A DNA stretch of 64,000 nucleotides, from NCBI GenBank assembly GCA_016744775.1, contig JADGDS010000007.1:118290-182289 (forward strand), read 5' to 3'. Under the pieces are notes generated by a model, which searched no databases, was not told the origin of the DNA, and saw nothing but the letters and a program-made list of their open reading frames with translations. This document shows, piece after piece, positions 55,401-63,942 of the stretch; positions within the stretch are counted from its first letter, which is position 1, and each line of letters starts with the position of its first letter. The position numbers were made by a program, and so were the translations under genes. The DNA is from Candidatus Marithrix sp. (GTDB lineage: Bacteria > Pseudomonadota > Gammaproteobacteria > Beggiatoales > Beggiatoaceae).

Positions 55401-55986
55401 GCAAACAAGCTTCTTTATAAGCTTTAATAGTTTGATTTAATAGTGGTTTAGAACCACGAGCTTTAAATAACTCATCCTTCTCTTTATCCAACTGAGTTAA
55501 GACTTCATGAATTCTGACACTACCACTGCCGGCTTCAAATAAACTTTCACCAACATCACCACCAGCTTGCAACAAATCCTCGCCACCTTGCCGCAAACAA
55601 TCATGATCAAAACAAAACAAAGCGATAAATTTCGCCTCATCCATATCTCCACCAAGATAATCCAACAAATACTTCTCATTCAAAGCTGTATTATCAGCAT
55701 CAAGCAAAGTATTTTTACGCCCTTTACGCCGATAAAATAACAACTGATCCAAATCATCATTTACGACATTAGCCCCAATACGTAACTTATTATTATCATG
55801 AAGATGAGCATCAGAAGTACGCTCAGGAATACCAAAAAACAAATTAATCAAAGCGCGACGTAGCGTACTTTTACCGGCTTCATTTGGACCATAAATCAGA
55901 TGAAACCCGGGTTGCTTAGCAGAAAAATCTAAAATTTTATTTGTAAATGCCCCAAAGGCAAGTAACTGTAATTGTAATATGTTCAT
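52477..55986 (-). CDS. YhaN-like SMC/Rad50-family ATPase
   Basis: 1169 residues. N-terminal FGAFTNKILDFS and Walker A GPNEAGKST, about 900 residues of coiled coil, then signature TNQMSDGTRDQLYLALRLA and Walker B LPLILDDILINFDD, closing with an H-loop LTHHPRLVELAQQ. YhaN pairs with a calcineurin-like nuclease YhaO (SbcD/Mre11-like) in most genomes; no such gene is adjacent here. The start at 55986 places FGAFxxxxLDF at the N-terminus; an upstream ATG at 56037 adds 17 extra residues. Likely DNA end processing or repair. Confidence 0.9.
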   Translation of the reverse strand: MNILQLQLLAFGAFTNKILDFSAKQPGFHLIYGPNEAGKSTLRRALINLFFGIPERTSDAHLHDNNKLRIGANVVNDDLDQLLFYRRKGRKNTLLDADNTALNEKYLLDYLGGDMDEAKFIALFCFDHDCLRQGGEDLLQAGGDVGESLFEAGSGSVRIHEVLTQLDKEKDELFKARGSKPLLNQTIKAYKEACLRIEEVSLSAQKWNEHAQNLENAQQQHQILTEKLQNLRVDKNRLELIQRTRAFLYRHQEVKSELAKLAEVILLPEDVGSKRIQAHLDLRVAETTAEQAEQAIKDLEQQVSVVQISKALLAQKPTINDLRGRLGSHQKAARDLPGVRTEMRTVEKEAKVLLQRIYPNTGLSEVSNYTLSSLQTKEIKKLANSYPTLREKQNSLVLRLEEIEQQLIQQNKALDILPEPPDLTLLQASLARACKYRDLEESLDKDEIEIKLLTDKINLSLQQLGWSSSLKALEQAPLPRIERIDSFERRFNEVENDRQRVKERLLNARQRAENYSQKINALSWAGEIPTEKTLEEVRKLRQQFWQQIVVKSRKASTLSLLEQVSPFKQQDVYKSFEEAMYHADELSDRLRREASRVAEYSMLLAEQQGALNEQEQQTKKWHQLETVLANLQNEWENSWKLTGIKPWTPSEMRGWLNECLDLRKQSCALRERRQKLQVGRELVKELSDELSDALLPLKAFIKGEVFTQLANIMEQANSCVILISQLQRKFDQLELEINNLNKDKSHTELAKIQADVALEKWQQEWVQALAPLDLAADTATETARDVLDTLDQILHKIDQANSLKRRVKLMEKDAKIFKADVSAIVKKLAAELINEPVEQIVPEVSNRLSQTEQDLARLEQLQQGLDKEQQHYINAKQEIEASQARLEALLEQAHCDNLADLEQAEQDSLQKKALQSELITVEQQLLKQGEGLSLSDLEKAAAEIDIEQLAVQIESTIEQIQQLEQDGSKIDQTIGELRILLKQMDGNAAAAEAADEAQLALAEMQNLSERYIQIHLAASILRKSIDRYREQNQGPVIKRASEIFQRLTLNQFAGIKTDYSSNTDQPILMGIRESDNTGLTTNQMSDGTRDQLYLALRLASIERYKQPRLPLILDDILINFDDERSQATLSILGELSQNNQIIFLTHHPRLVELAQQAVPGDCLVEHRLS

Positions 55987-56052
55987 TTTGATGATTTTAT
56001 CATAGTATGATAAAATCATCAGCGAATTAGGATACAAGGCTTGGGAGCTTCT

Positions 56053-57378
56053 TTAATCACCACGCCCAATAGCATAATAAACAAACCCACGTTCACGCAT
56101 TCTCTGTGGCTCATAAAGATTACGCCCATCAAAAATAACAGCCTGCTTCAAACGAGACTTAATAAAATCAAAATCAGGACTTCTAAACAACTTCCACTCA
56201 GTAATAATAACCAAAGCATCAACCCCATTCAAAGCAGCTTCAGGACTATCACATAACTCTAAATCAGCGCGATCACCATAAATACGTCGCGCCTCAGACA
56301 TAGCTTCAGGATCATAAGCTTGCACTATAGCTCCAGCATCCCATAAAGCCTCCATAAGCTTACGACTAGGAGCATCACGCATATCATCAGTATTAGGCTT
56401 AAAAGCCAAACCCCACAAAGCAAACCTACGTCCCCGTAAATAAGCATCAAAATGCTTACTAATTTTCCTAAACAAAACCTGCTGTTGCTCCCTATTCACC
56501 CTTTCCACAGCCTGCAATATCCCAGCATCCAAACCTATTTGCTGAGAAGTTCTAGTTAAAGCCTGTACGTCCTTGGGAAAACATGAACCCCCATACCCAG
56601 CCCCCGGATAAATAAAACTAAACCCAATCCTAGGATCAGAACCAATACCCAAACGAACATTCTCAATATCAGCCCCAACCTGCTCCGCAATTTGCGACAT
56701 CTCATTCATGAAACTGATTTTAGTAGCCAACATAGAATTAGCAGCATACTTAGTCAATTCAGCCGAACGAATATCCATAATCAGCAACCGATCACGATTA
56801 CGATTAAATGGAGAATACAACTCCCGCATTAACTCACTAGGGCGAGGATTATCAGTACCAACCACAATACGATCAGGTTTCATAAAATCATCAATAGCAG
56901 CCCCCTCCTTTAAAAATTCAGGATTAGAAACCACATCAAAATCATACACCACCCCACGCACATCTAAAGCCGCCTGCACCGTAGCACGCACCTTATCCGC
57001 AGTACCAACAGGAACCGTAGATTTATCCATAATCAAACGATAATCCTTCATATGTTTTCCAATAGTATCAGCCACCTGCAAAACATACTGTAAATCAGCA
57101 GAACCATCCTCATCAGGCGGTGTTCCTACCGCAATACACTGAATTTCACCATATTCCACTCCCTTAACTACATCAGTTGTAAACTCTAAACGCCCAGCCG
57201 CCGCATTTGTTTTTAACAAACTAGCCAAACCCGGCTCATGAATAGGCACCTCGCCCTGTTGCAAACGAGCAATTTTATCCTCATCAACATCAACACATAA
57301 AACATGATTACCAACATCTGCCAAACAAGTGCCAGTAACCAAACCAACATAACCAGAACCAAAAATTGTAATACGCAT
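56053..57378 (-). CDS. ugd: UDP-glucose 6-dehydrogenase
   Basis: 441 residues. NAD-binding [42 protein letters not shown], the catalytic Cys in [14 protein letters not shown], and the C-terminal UDP-binding domain with [18 protein letters not shown]. It oxidises UDP-glucose to UDP-glucuronate for polysaccharide or sheath synthesis. Single gene on this strand. Confidence 0.96.
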   Translation of the reverse strand: MRITIFGSGYVGLVTGTCLADVGNHVLCVDVDEDKIARLQQGEVPIHEPGLASLLKTNAAAGRLEFTTDVVKGVEYGEIQCIAVGTPPDEDGSADLQYVLQVADTIGKHMKDYRLIMDKSTVPVGTADKVRATVQAALDVRGVVYDFDVVSNPEFLKEGAAIDDFMKPDRIVVGTDNPRPSELMRELYSPFNRNRDRLLIMDIRSAELTKYAANSMLATKISFMNEMSQIAEQVGADIENVRLGIGSDPRIGFSFIYPGAGYGGSCFPKDVQALTRTSQQIGLDAGILQAVERVNREQQQVLFRKISKHFDAYLRGRRFALWGLAFKPNTDDMRDAPSRKLMEALWDAGAIVQAYDPEAMSEARRIYGDRADLELCDSPEAALNGVDALVIITEWKLFRSPDFDFIKSRLKQAVIFDGRNLYEPQRMRERGFVYYAIGRGD

Positions 57379-57429
57379 ATAAAATTAATTTAATTAAAAG
57401 AAATATAAAACTGATAAAATATATGATAT

Positions 57430-58170
57430 ATGAATGACAAAGAACTACTACATTACAGCCGTCAAATATTATTACCAGAAATTGGTATAGAAGGGCAACA
57501 ACGTTTATTAAACGCCAAAGTATTAATTATTGGTTTAGGCGGCTTAGGCTCACCAGCCGCCATGTATCTAGCAGCCGCTGGTGTTGGGCACCTATACATA
57601 TCCGACTTTGATAAAGTAGAATTATCTAACTTACAACGTCAAATTATTCATGACAACAATGACATTGGAAAATATAAAGTTGACTCAGCCCATAAAAGCC
57701 TATTAGCACTAAACCCCTCAATAAAAGTTACCCCAATCTATAAACGACTAAATAATAAAGCATTAATTGAACCAATAAACAAAGTAGATATTGTTTTAGA
57801 CTGCACAGATAACTTAAATAGCCGTCTCGCAATTAATAAAGCCTGCGTTCAAACAAAAACACCACTAATATCTGGCGCGGCAATCAGAATGGAAGGTCAA
57901 ATCTCTGTTTTTAACAGCAATTTAGATAACAGCCCTTGTTATAACTGCCTATACCCAAATGATCAAGAGATAATTGAAACCTGTACTGAAACAGGAATAT
58001 TAGCACCAATGGTAGGAATTATAGGAAGCTTACAAGCCCTAGAAACCATGAAACTAATTATGGGAGTTGGTAATAACCTAATAGGAAAATTATTATTAAT
58101 TGACGGTATGACAATGGAATTCCAAACGATTAAAATAAATAAAAACCCAAACTGCCCAACATGCACATAA
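57430..58170 (+). CDS. MoeB/ThiF-family adenylyltransferase
   Basis: 246 residues, the short form without rhodanese. LIIGLGGLGSPAAMYLAAAG ATP motif, SNLQRQIIH, DCTDNLNSRLAIN, a Cys (ETCTETGILAPMVG), and the zinc ligands CYNCLYP and CPTC. It activates the C-terminal glycine of MoaD or ThiS for sulfur transfer. MoeB and ThiF cannot be separated from sequence alone. The stop codon region overlaps the secretin gene by 10 nt. Confidence 0.93.
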   Translation: MNDKELLHYSRQILLPEIGIEGQQRLLNAKVLIIGLGGLGSPAAMYLAAAGVGHLYISDFDKVELSNLQRQIIHDNNDIGKYKVDSAHKSLLALNPSIKVTPIYKRLNNKALIEPINKVDIVLDCTDNLNSRLAINKACVQTKTPLISGAAIRMEGQISVFNSNLDNSPCYNCLYPNDQEIIETCTETGILAPMVGIIGSLQALETMKLIMGVGNNLIGKLLLIDGMTMEFQTIKINKNPNCPTCT

Positions 58171-59657
58171 ATATATTATATATCAGCATACTACTATTTA
58201 CAGCCTGTGTTCCAAAACCACAACCAATTGTAAAAACACATATTAACACCAGCCACCTTTCACCCCCACCGCCCATTCTTCCTCAACCCCAACTACCAGT
58301 TGAAGCAGAACCACCACCAATTATTTCCCCACCACTAGACTTAGAAACCTACACCATAGTAGTAAATCATGTACCCGTATCTGGATTATTATTTAATTTA
58401 GCACGCGATGCCAAACTAAACATTGACATTCATTCCAACATAAAAGGCTATGTAACACTGAATGTAATTGACCAAACCATAATTCAAATTTTAGAACGCC
58501 TTACTAAACTAGTAAAACTACGCTATAAATTTGATGGAAAAAATTTAATAGTATTACCAGACGAACCATACATCCATATCTATAAAATATCCTATCTCAA
58601 TATAAAAAGAAATACCCTAAGTGAAATGGACATTACCACACAAATTATTTCAGGCATGAATGAAAAAACCAATAACAGCAGCAAAAATAACTCAACAACC
58701 AAAATTACTAATAAATCAGATTATAACTTTTGGGAAAATCTAAAAACAAATATCTTAACCATATTAAAAACTAATAAACGACAAAATAATAATGTAATTA
58801 TTAATAAAGAAAGCGGCATAATTGCAATTAATGCTAACCATAAACAACATAAAACAATACAAAAATTTCTAAAAAAACTAAAAACCAATATACAAAGACA
58901 AGTATTAATAGAAGCAACAATTATAGAAGTACAACTAAATGACCAATATCAAGCAGGAATAGACTGGCAACTAATCGCAGGAGACTTCAAAATAAATCAA
59001 ACACTACTTGGAGGCAATTTAGCCAACGCGCCATTTTACTCAATTGAATACAACAACCCCAACAGCCTATTTGGAAATTTTTTTACCAAAATCCGCCTAT
59101 TACAACAATTTGGAAACGTAAAAGTACTATCCAGCCCTAAAATTATGGCACTAAACAACCAAACCGCCATACTAAAAATTGTAGATAATCACGTTTATTT
59201 TACAGTCAGAGCAATTCCAGCTACCCAAGTAAACTTAAAAGGAGACTTAGTAACAGCCTTTAGTTACGCCACAACACCAGAAATCCTACCAGTAGGATTA
59301 ATCATGAACGTCACCCCCCAAATAAGCGAAAAACAAACAATAATTCTAAATATTAGACCAACAATATCACGTATAATAAGCTTCAAACAAGACCCAAACC
59401 CAGACTTAGCCCGCGCAGGTGTAACCAGTAACATTCCTGAAATACAAGTACGCGAAATGGAAACAATGCTCAAAATTAAAAATGGCAATGTCGCCATAAT
59501 AGGAGGATTAATGCAAGACGCAATAGACCAAAAAACACAAACAATACCCCTCTTATCAAAACTCCCCATTATTGGCAAAATCTTTAACTATCGCAACAAC
59601 CAATCAATCAAAACAGAACTAATAATTTTTTTACGCCCAATAGTAATCAATGACTAA
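58161..59657 (+). CDS. Secretin, MshL/PilQ-like lipoprotein
   Basis: 498 residues. Signal with lipobox-like LLFTAC, a proline-rich linker (PPPPILPQPQLPVEAEPPP), an N-terminal STN-like domain (VPVSGLLFNLARDAKLNIDI), an N1-like ring-building domain (IAINANHKQHKTIQKFL) and the secretin core: QVLIEATIIEVQLNDQYQAG, VKVLSSPKIMALNNQTA, VAIIGGLMQDA, PLLSKLPIIGKIFNYR. Best fit is MshL of MSHA-type pili. It begins inside the moeB/thiF gene. Companion mshI/mshJ-like genes are 31 kb upstream. Confidence 0.88.
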   Translation: MHINILYISILLFTACVPKPQPIVKTHINTSHLSPPPPILPQPQLPVEAEPPPIISPPLDLETYTIVVNHVPVSGLLFNLARDAKLNIDIHSNIKGYVTLNVIDQTIIQILERLTKLVKLRYKFDGKNLIVLPDEPYIHIYKISYLNIKRNTLSEMDITTQIISGMNEKTNNSSKNNSTTKITNKSDYNFWENLKTNILTILKTNKRQNNNVIINKESGIIAINANHKQHKTIQKFLKKLKTNIQRQVLIEATIIEVQLNDQYQAGIDWQLIAGDFKINQTLLGGNLANAPFYSIEYNNPNSLFGNFFTKIRLLQQFGNVKVLSSPKIMALNNQTAILKIVDNHVYFTVRAIPATQVNLKGDLVTAFSYATTPEILPVGLIMNVTPQISEKQTIILNIRPTISRIISFKQDPNPDLARAGVTSNIPEIQVREMETMLKIKNGNVAIIGGLMQDAIDQKTQTIPLLSKLPIIGKIFNYRNNQSIKTELIIFLRPIVIND

Positions 59658-59659
59658 CT

Positions 59660-59845
59660 TTATAAAGGCACCTTATCCACAGCATCAGCAGCCGTATCAA
59701 TAACATCATCAATAGCACCACCAACTACAGGAACAGTAGAAATTATAGCACCACCAATACGTGCTGGAACAGTAACAACCTTAGTTAAAAAACACCCACT
59801 TAACATAAAACCAATAAATACTAACATTATATATTTTTTTATCAT
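59660..59845 (-). CDS. Small lipoprotein
   Basis: 61 residues. KKYIMLVFIGFMLSGC gives a lipobox (Cys18), followed by FLTKVVTVPARIGGAIISTV and PVVGGAIDDVIDTAADAVDK. This resembles a short gammaproteobacterial lipoprotein family of unknown function with a glycine/valine hydrophobic segment. Its start codon overlaps the start codon of the divergent cysteine desulfurase gene by two bases. Confidence 0.82.
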   Translation of the reverse strand: MIKKYIMLVFIGFMLSGCFLTKVVTVPARIGGAIISTVPVVGGAIDDVIDTAADAVDKVPL

Positions 59846-60977
59846 GACAATATACCTAGATTGTAACGCAACTACACCAATAGAAACTCAAGTACAAAAA
59901 TCCATCATAAAATACATGACAGAAGAATTTGGTAACGCCGCCAGTCGCACCCACGAATATGGCTTAAGAGCAAAAAAAGCAGTACAACAAGCACGTGATC
60001 AAATTGCACAACTAGTAAACGCCAAACGCGAAGAAATCATATTCACAAGTGGCGCAACAGAAAGCAACAACATTGCAATATTAGGAATACAAAAATACGG
60101 CATCCAACATAACAAACGCCATATCATCAGCACCCAAATTGAACACAAATCCGTACTAGAACCACTAATAGAACTAGAAAAACAAGGCTTTGAAATTAGC
60201 CTAATACCACCTAACAAACACGGTTACGTAGAACCCCAAGCTATAAAAAACGCGCTCAGAGAAGACACACTTCTAGTATCAATAATGCACGCCAACAACG
60301 AAACAGGAATCCTACAACCAATAAACAAAATAGCAGAACAACTACAACAACACAAAGCATATCTTCACGTAGATGCCGCCCAAGCCTACGGCAAAGACAT
60401 ACCCACACTTCAAAACCAACGCATAGACATGATCAGCGCAAGTGCCCACAAAATATACGGACCAAAAGGCATAGGCACATTAATAATACGCCGTCGCGGC
60501 TACCAAAAAACACCACTAACACCACTAATGTATGGAGGAGGGCAAGAACGCGGCTTAAAACCCGGCACATTACCAGTACCCCTAATCGTAGGCTTTGGCA
60601 TCGCAAGCCAACTAGCACATCAAAACCACCAACAACGCAACAAAACCTGCAAACAATTCAAACAAAAACTAATAACAGCATTAACACCACTAAACCCAAC
60701 AATTCACGGCAGCCTACAACACAGCCTAACAAACAGCATAAACTTCTCCATCAAAGGAATTGACAGCGAAGCCGCAATATTAGCATTAAAAGGAATAATA
60801 GCAATATCAAATGGATCAGCCTGCACCTCATCCAACTACAGCCCCAGCCATGTACTACAAGCAATGCAACTACCAAAACAACAAATACAAGGAGCATTAA
60901 GAATTTCTTGGTGCCACCTAACACCCCAAGTAAATTGGCAAATAATCATAGAACATCTAAATCAACTAATTACTTAA
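59844..60977 (+). CDS. Cysteine desulfurase, NifS/IscS class
   Basis: 377 residues. TIYLDCNATTPIE, FTSGATESNNIAILG, the PLP lysine in SASAHKIYGPKGIGTL, and the catalytic Cys loop NGSACTSSNYSPSHVL. It liberates sulfur from cysteine as enzyme persulfide for Fe-S, thiamine or molybdopterin biosynthesis. No iscU/R neighbours. The start cannot be moved downstream because YLDCNATTP is at the N-terminus, so the 5' leader lies within the divergent lipoprotein gene. The 3' end overlaps yggS by 12 nt. Confidence 0.95.
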   Translation: MTIYLDCNATTPIETQVQKSIIKYMTEEFGNAASRTHEYGLRAKKAVQQARDQIAQLVNAKREEIIFTSGATESNNIAILGIQKYGIQHNKRHIISTQIEHKSVLEPLIELEKQGFEISLIPPNKHGYVEPQAIKNALREDTLLVSIMHANNETGILQPINKIAEQLQQHKAYLHVDAAQAYGKDIPTLQNQRIDMISASAHKIYGPKGIGTLIIRRRGYQKTPLTPLMYGGGQERGLKPGTLPVPLIVGFGIASQLAHQNHQQRNKTCKQFKQKLITALTPLNPTIHGSLQHSLTNSINFSIKGIDSEAAILALKGIIAISNGSACTSSNYSPSHVLQAMQLPKQQIQGALRISWCHLTPQVNWQIIIEHLNQLIT

Positions 60978-61649
60978 TCGCTTACCAAAAATACCAGTAC
61001 CAACCCTGACCAAAGTCGCACCTTCAGCAATAGCCGCCACCATATCATTTGTCATACCCATTGACAAAGTATCCAACACTATTCCTGAATCTTGCAACTC
61101 CTTATAAACAAGATACAACTTATGAAAAGCTCGACACTGATCAACAAAATCACTACAACGCGCTGGCAAAGTCATTAAACCTCGCAAACGTAAACGCGGC
61201 AACTCCAAAACCTCATTAACCAATGAAGGCAACTCATTTAAACACACCCCAGCCTTCTGCGGCTCCTCACTAATATTAACCTGAATACATACATTTAATG
61301 GTGACAAACTAGCTGGACGTTGCCTACTCAAATGTTCAGCATACCTTAAACGATCTAACGACTGAACCCAATCAAAATGACGAGCAATCAAGCGCGTTTT
61401 ATTACTTTGCAAAGAACCAATAAAATGCCACTCCAAAGAATAAGCCTCTAAAGCCCTAATTTTTTCAATAGATTCCTGCAAATAACTCTCACCAAAACGA
61501 TACTGACCATACTCCACAGCTGTCAAGATATCAACAATTGGACGAGTTTTACTAACAGCCAATAACTGCACATCACCAGAACAACGACTAAAACGTCTGC
61601 TTGCTTCACCAATTTCACGTCTAATACTAACTAAATTATCAGAAATCAT
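60966..61649 (-). CDS. yggS: YggS-family PLP homeostasis protein
   Basis: 227 residues. PLP lysine in LLAVSKTRP, GESYLQE, EWHFIGSLQSNKTR, VNISEEPQKAGV, GLMTLPA and the C-terminal SMGMTNDMVAAIAEGATLVRVGTGIFG. A monomeric PLP-binding protein that controls free pyridoxal phosphate levels. Often next to pilT or proC; here convergent with the desulfurase. Confidence 0.95.
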   Translation of the reverse strand: MISDNLVSIRREIGEASRRFSRCSGDVQLLAVSKTRPIVDILTAVEYGQYRFGESYLQESIEKIRALEAYSLEWHFIGSLQSNKTRLIARHFDWVQSLDRLRYAEHLSRQRPASLSPLNVCIQVNISEEPQKAGVCLNELPSLVNEVLELPRLRLRGLMTLPARCSDFVDQCRAFHKLYLVYKELQDSGIVLDTLSMGMTNDMVAAIAEGATLVRVGTGIFGKRLSN

Positions 61650-61908
61650 ATTTTATATATATAAAAACCTCGTATTGTTTACTATAATATATGTAAAATG
61701 TCTAAATTTAGACACAACTTTATTCATAACAATACATATGCTAAAAAATAAAATTTTTAAAAATCAAAGATATAATATAATATATGAAATATGGATTAAT
61801 AATTGCAATTATTATATATAACAATATCATTATCACAGCTCAATATTGACCATAATTCAATTCTGGAGCTGTACTTAATATCTAATTTATTATTCCAAGG
61901 ATTTTGGT

Positions 61909-63339
61909 ATGCCTAGAAAACCAACTAAAAAATCGGAACAACCACTTATTCAGGAAGAAACTCGTCCATTACGGATATTGTTGGTTGATGACGATCCATT
62001 TATTTTAACAATGGTATCAGCTTGGTTAGAAGCAGAAGCTTATGAAGTTAAAACCACAGAAAATGGTAGCGATGCTATTAACAGCTTAGCGGAATTTGAT
62101 CCTCATTTAGTAATCACAGATCTTCGTATGGAAGGTATGGATGGTATAGCCTTACTAAAAGAAATTCAAAATTACAATTCAATATTACCAGTAATAATGC
62201 TCAGTGGTGCCGCTGAAATATCAGATGCAGTATCAGCAACCCACCAAGGCATCTTTGAATTTCTAACCAAACCAATTACACCCGAACCATTATTTAACAG
62301 CATTAAAAATGCCTTAAACCATGTAAGTATAGGAGAACAAGAAACTGATTTTGGACCAGAAATTATTCACCAAAGTCAAATAATGGTCAAACTACTAAAA
62401 CAAGCCCAACGTGTAGCCAAAACTGGTAGCAGCGTCTTTATTGGTGGAGCAACAGGAACAGGAAAAGAATTACTAGCTCGCGCCATTCACAAAGCCAGCC
62501 CGCGTCATGATCAAGTCTTTTTAGATATAAATTGCGGTGCATTATCAGAACAACTACTAGAATCAGAATTATTTGGCCATGAAAAAGGCGCGTTTACTGG
62601 AGCAGTCAGAAAAAACCTTGGACTATTTCAAGCAGCCAATGGCGGCACACTATTCTTAGACGAAGTCGGCGACATGCCAGCAACATTGCAAGTAAAATTA
62701 CTAAGAGTATTACAAGAAGGCAAAGTAAAACCAGTTGGAGCAATTGAAAGCGTTGACGTTGACGTAAGAATCATCTCTGCAACCCATCATGATTTAGAAT
62801 TAGCCGTAAAACGTGGAGAATTTCGTGAAGATCTATTTTATAGACTAAACGTCATACCATTATTTATGCCACCATTAAAAGAGAGAACCAACGATATAGT
62901 CCTATTAATAGATCATTTTTTAACAATACAATCTAAAAAAGAAGGCATAGAAGCGGCAAGGTTTTCCCCAGAAGCCTTAGAATATATGAAATCCCTAACA
63001 TGGCCGGGCAATGTTAGACAATTACAAAACGTAATTGAACAATGTAGCGTACTATCTGCATCACCGGTAATACCAGAAGTACTAGTTCAAAGAGCATTAC
63101 GAGAAACAGAAAAACAACTACCAACACTAATAGAAGCACGCAAAGAATCAGACTATACCTATATAAATCGTCTGTTACGTATGTTTGAAGGGAATATAAT
63201 AGAATCGGCCAATGTAGCCGGATGTGAAATTAGAGAATTTGAAGACTTGCTTAACCAACATCATATTGATCCAAAGAAATTCAACAAGTCTCCAGAAGAC
63301 GAACCCGCGCCCGAAGGCGACGAAATTCGCACTTATTAA
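61909..63339 (+). CDS. Sigma-54-dependent response regulator, GlrR-like
   Basis: 476 residues. Receiver domain (ILLVDDDPFILTMVSAWLEA; phospho-Asp in LVITDLRMEGMDG), sigma-54 AAA+ domain with Walker A GGATGTGKE, GAFTGA loop intact, Walker B GGTLFLDEVGDMP, and FREDLFYRLNVIPLFMPPL. The C-terminal Fis-like helix-turn-helix (INRLLRMFEGNIIESANVAG) matches GlrR. The usual kinase glrK and qseG are not upstream, so the regulator is an orphan here. The stop overlaps rpsT by 4 nt, convergently. Confidence 0.93.
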   Translation: MPRKPTKKSEQPLIQEETRPLRILLVDDDPFILTMVSAWLEAEAYEVKTTENGSDAINSLAEFDPHLVITDLRMEGMDGIALLKEIQNYNSILPVIMLSGAAEISDAVSATHQGIFEFLTKPITPEPLFNSIKNALNHVSIGEQETDFGPEIIHQSQIMVKLLKQAQRVAKTGSSVFIGGATGTGKELLARAIHKASPRHDQVFLDINCGALSEQLLESELFGHEKGAFTGAVRKNLGLFQAANGGTLFLDEVGDMPATLQVKLLRVLQEGKVKPVGAIESVDVDVRIISATHHDLELAVKRGEFREDLFYRLNVIPLFMPPLKERTNDIVLLIDHFLTIQSKKEGIEAARFSPEALEYMKSLTWPGNVRQLQNVIEQCSVLSASPVIPEVLVQRALRETEKQLPTLIEARKESDYTYINRLLRMFEGNIIESANVAGCEIREFEDLLNQHHIDPKKFNKSPEDEPAPEGDEIRTY

Positions 63340-63605
63340 CTAGCTTGTATAGAATAAATTCTAGCATTCAAACGACTTTTATGACGAGCCGCCTTATTTT
63401 TATGAATTAAACCCTTACTTACCATCTTATCAATCACAGGTACAGCGGCTTTATAAGCCGCCTCTGCTTGTTCCTTATTATCAATCGCAATTGCTTTAAC
63501 CACTTTCTTTAAAAAAGTACGAAAGTTAGAACGTTGAGCAGTATTATGTTGATAATGTTTATTTGCTTGACGAGCACGTTTTCTTGCCTGAGCAGTATTA
63601 GCCAA
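63336..63605 (-). CDS. rpsT: 30S ribosomal protein S20
   Basis: 89 residues, lysine/arginine-rich: MANTAQARKRARQANKHYQH, RTFLKKVVKAI, AYKAAVPVIDKMVSKGLIHKNKAARHKSRLN. Normal length. S20 binds 16S rRNA at the base of the body. Upstream is a promoter-dense region; its own promoter reads left. Confidence 0.97.
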   Translation of the reverse strand: MANTAQARKRARQANKHYQHNTAQRSNFRTFLKKVVKAIAIDNKEQAEAAYKAAVPVIDKMVSKGLIHKNKAARHKSRLNARIYSIQAS

Positions 63606-63714
63606 AATATAAATTCCTATAATAAATTATTCGATAACACTATGTTATCCATTCACTATTTTATCAAGATCAGTGAAAAATTGTCATTTTTTTCAAAAAA
63701 ATTAAAAAAACATG

Positions 63715-63742
63715 TTGACATATTCTTCAGAATGTTTATAAT
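63715..63742 (+). promoter_or_regulatory. Consensus sigma-70 promoter P1
   Basis: TTGACA at 63715-63720, 16-nt spacer, TATAAT at 63737-63742, then ACGCCTCG. Both hexamers are perfect. Points right, out of the window. Confidence 0.75.
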
Positions 63743-63811
63743 ACGCCTCGTTGTTTACATAACAACTTTTAAAAAAAGAACGAGAACATCAAAACTTTTT
63801 TGAAAAAGTTG

Positions 63812-63839
63812 TTGACAAATGAAACAAACACTGTATAAT
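63812..63839 (+). promoter_or_regulatory. Consensus sigma-70 promoter P2
   Basis: TTGACA at 63812-63817, 16-nt spacer, TATAAT at 63834-63839, first copy of the 103-bp repeat. Confidence 0.8.
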
Positions 63840-63914
63840 ACAGCAGGATAATTTGAAGCAAAAATTAAATAGAAACAAAATTTAATTCAGCTTAAAAACA
63901 ATTTGAAAAAGTTG

Positions 63915-63942
63915 TTGACAAATGAAACAAACACTGTATAAT
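63915..63942 (+). promoter_or_regulatory. Consensus sigma-70 promoter P3
   Basis: Identical to P2 in the second repeat unit: TTGACA at 63915-63920, 16-nt spacer, TATAAT at 63937-63942. Serial consensus promoters of this strength usually precede rRNA or tRNA operons; the gene driven lies beyond the edge. Confidence 0.8.
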
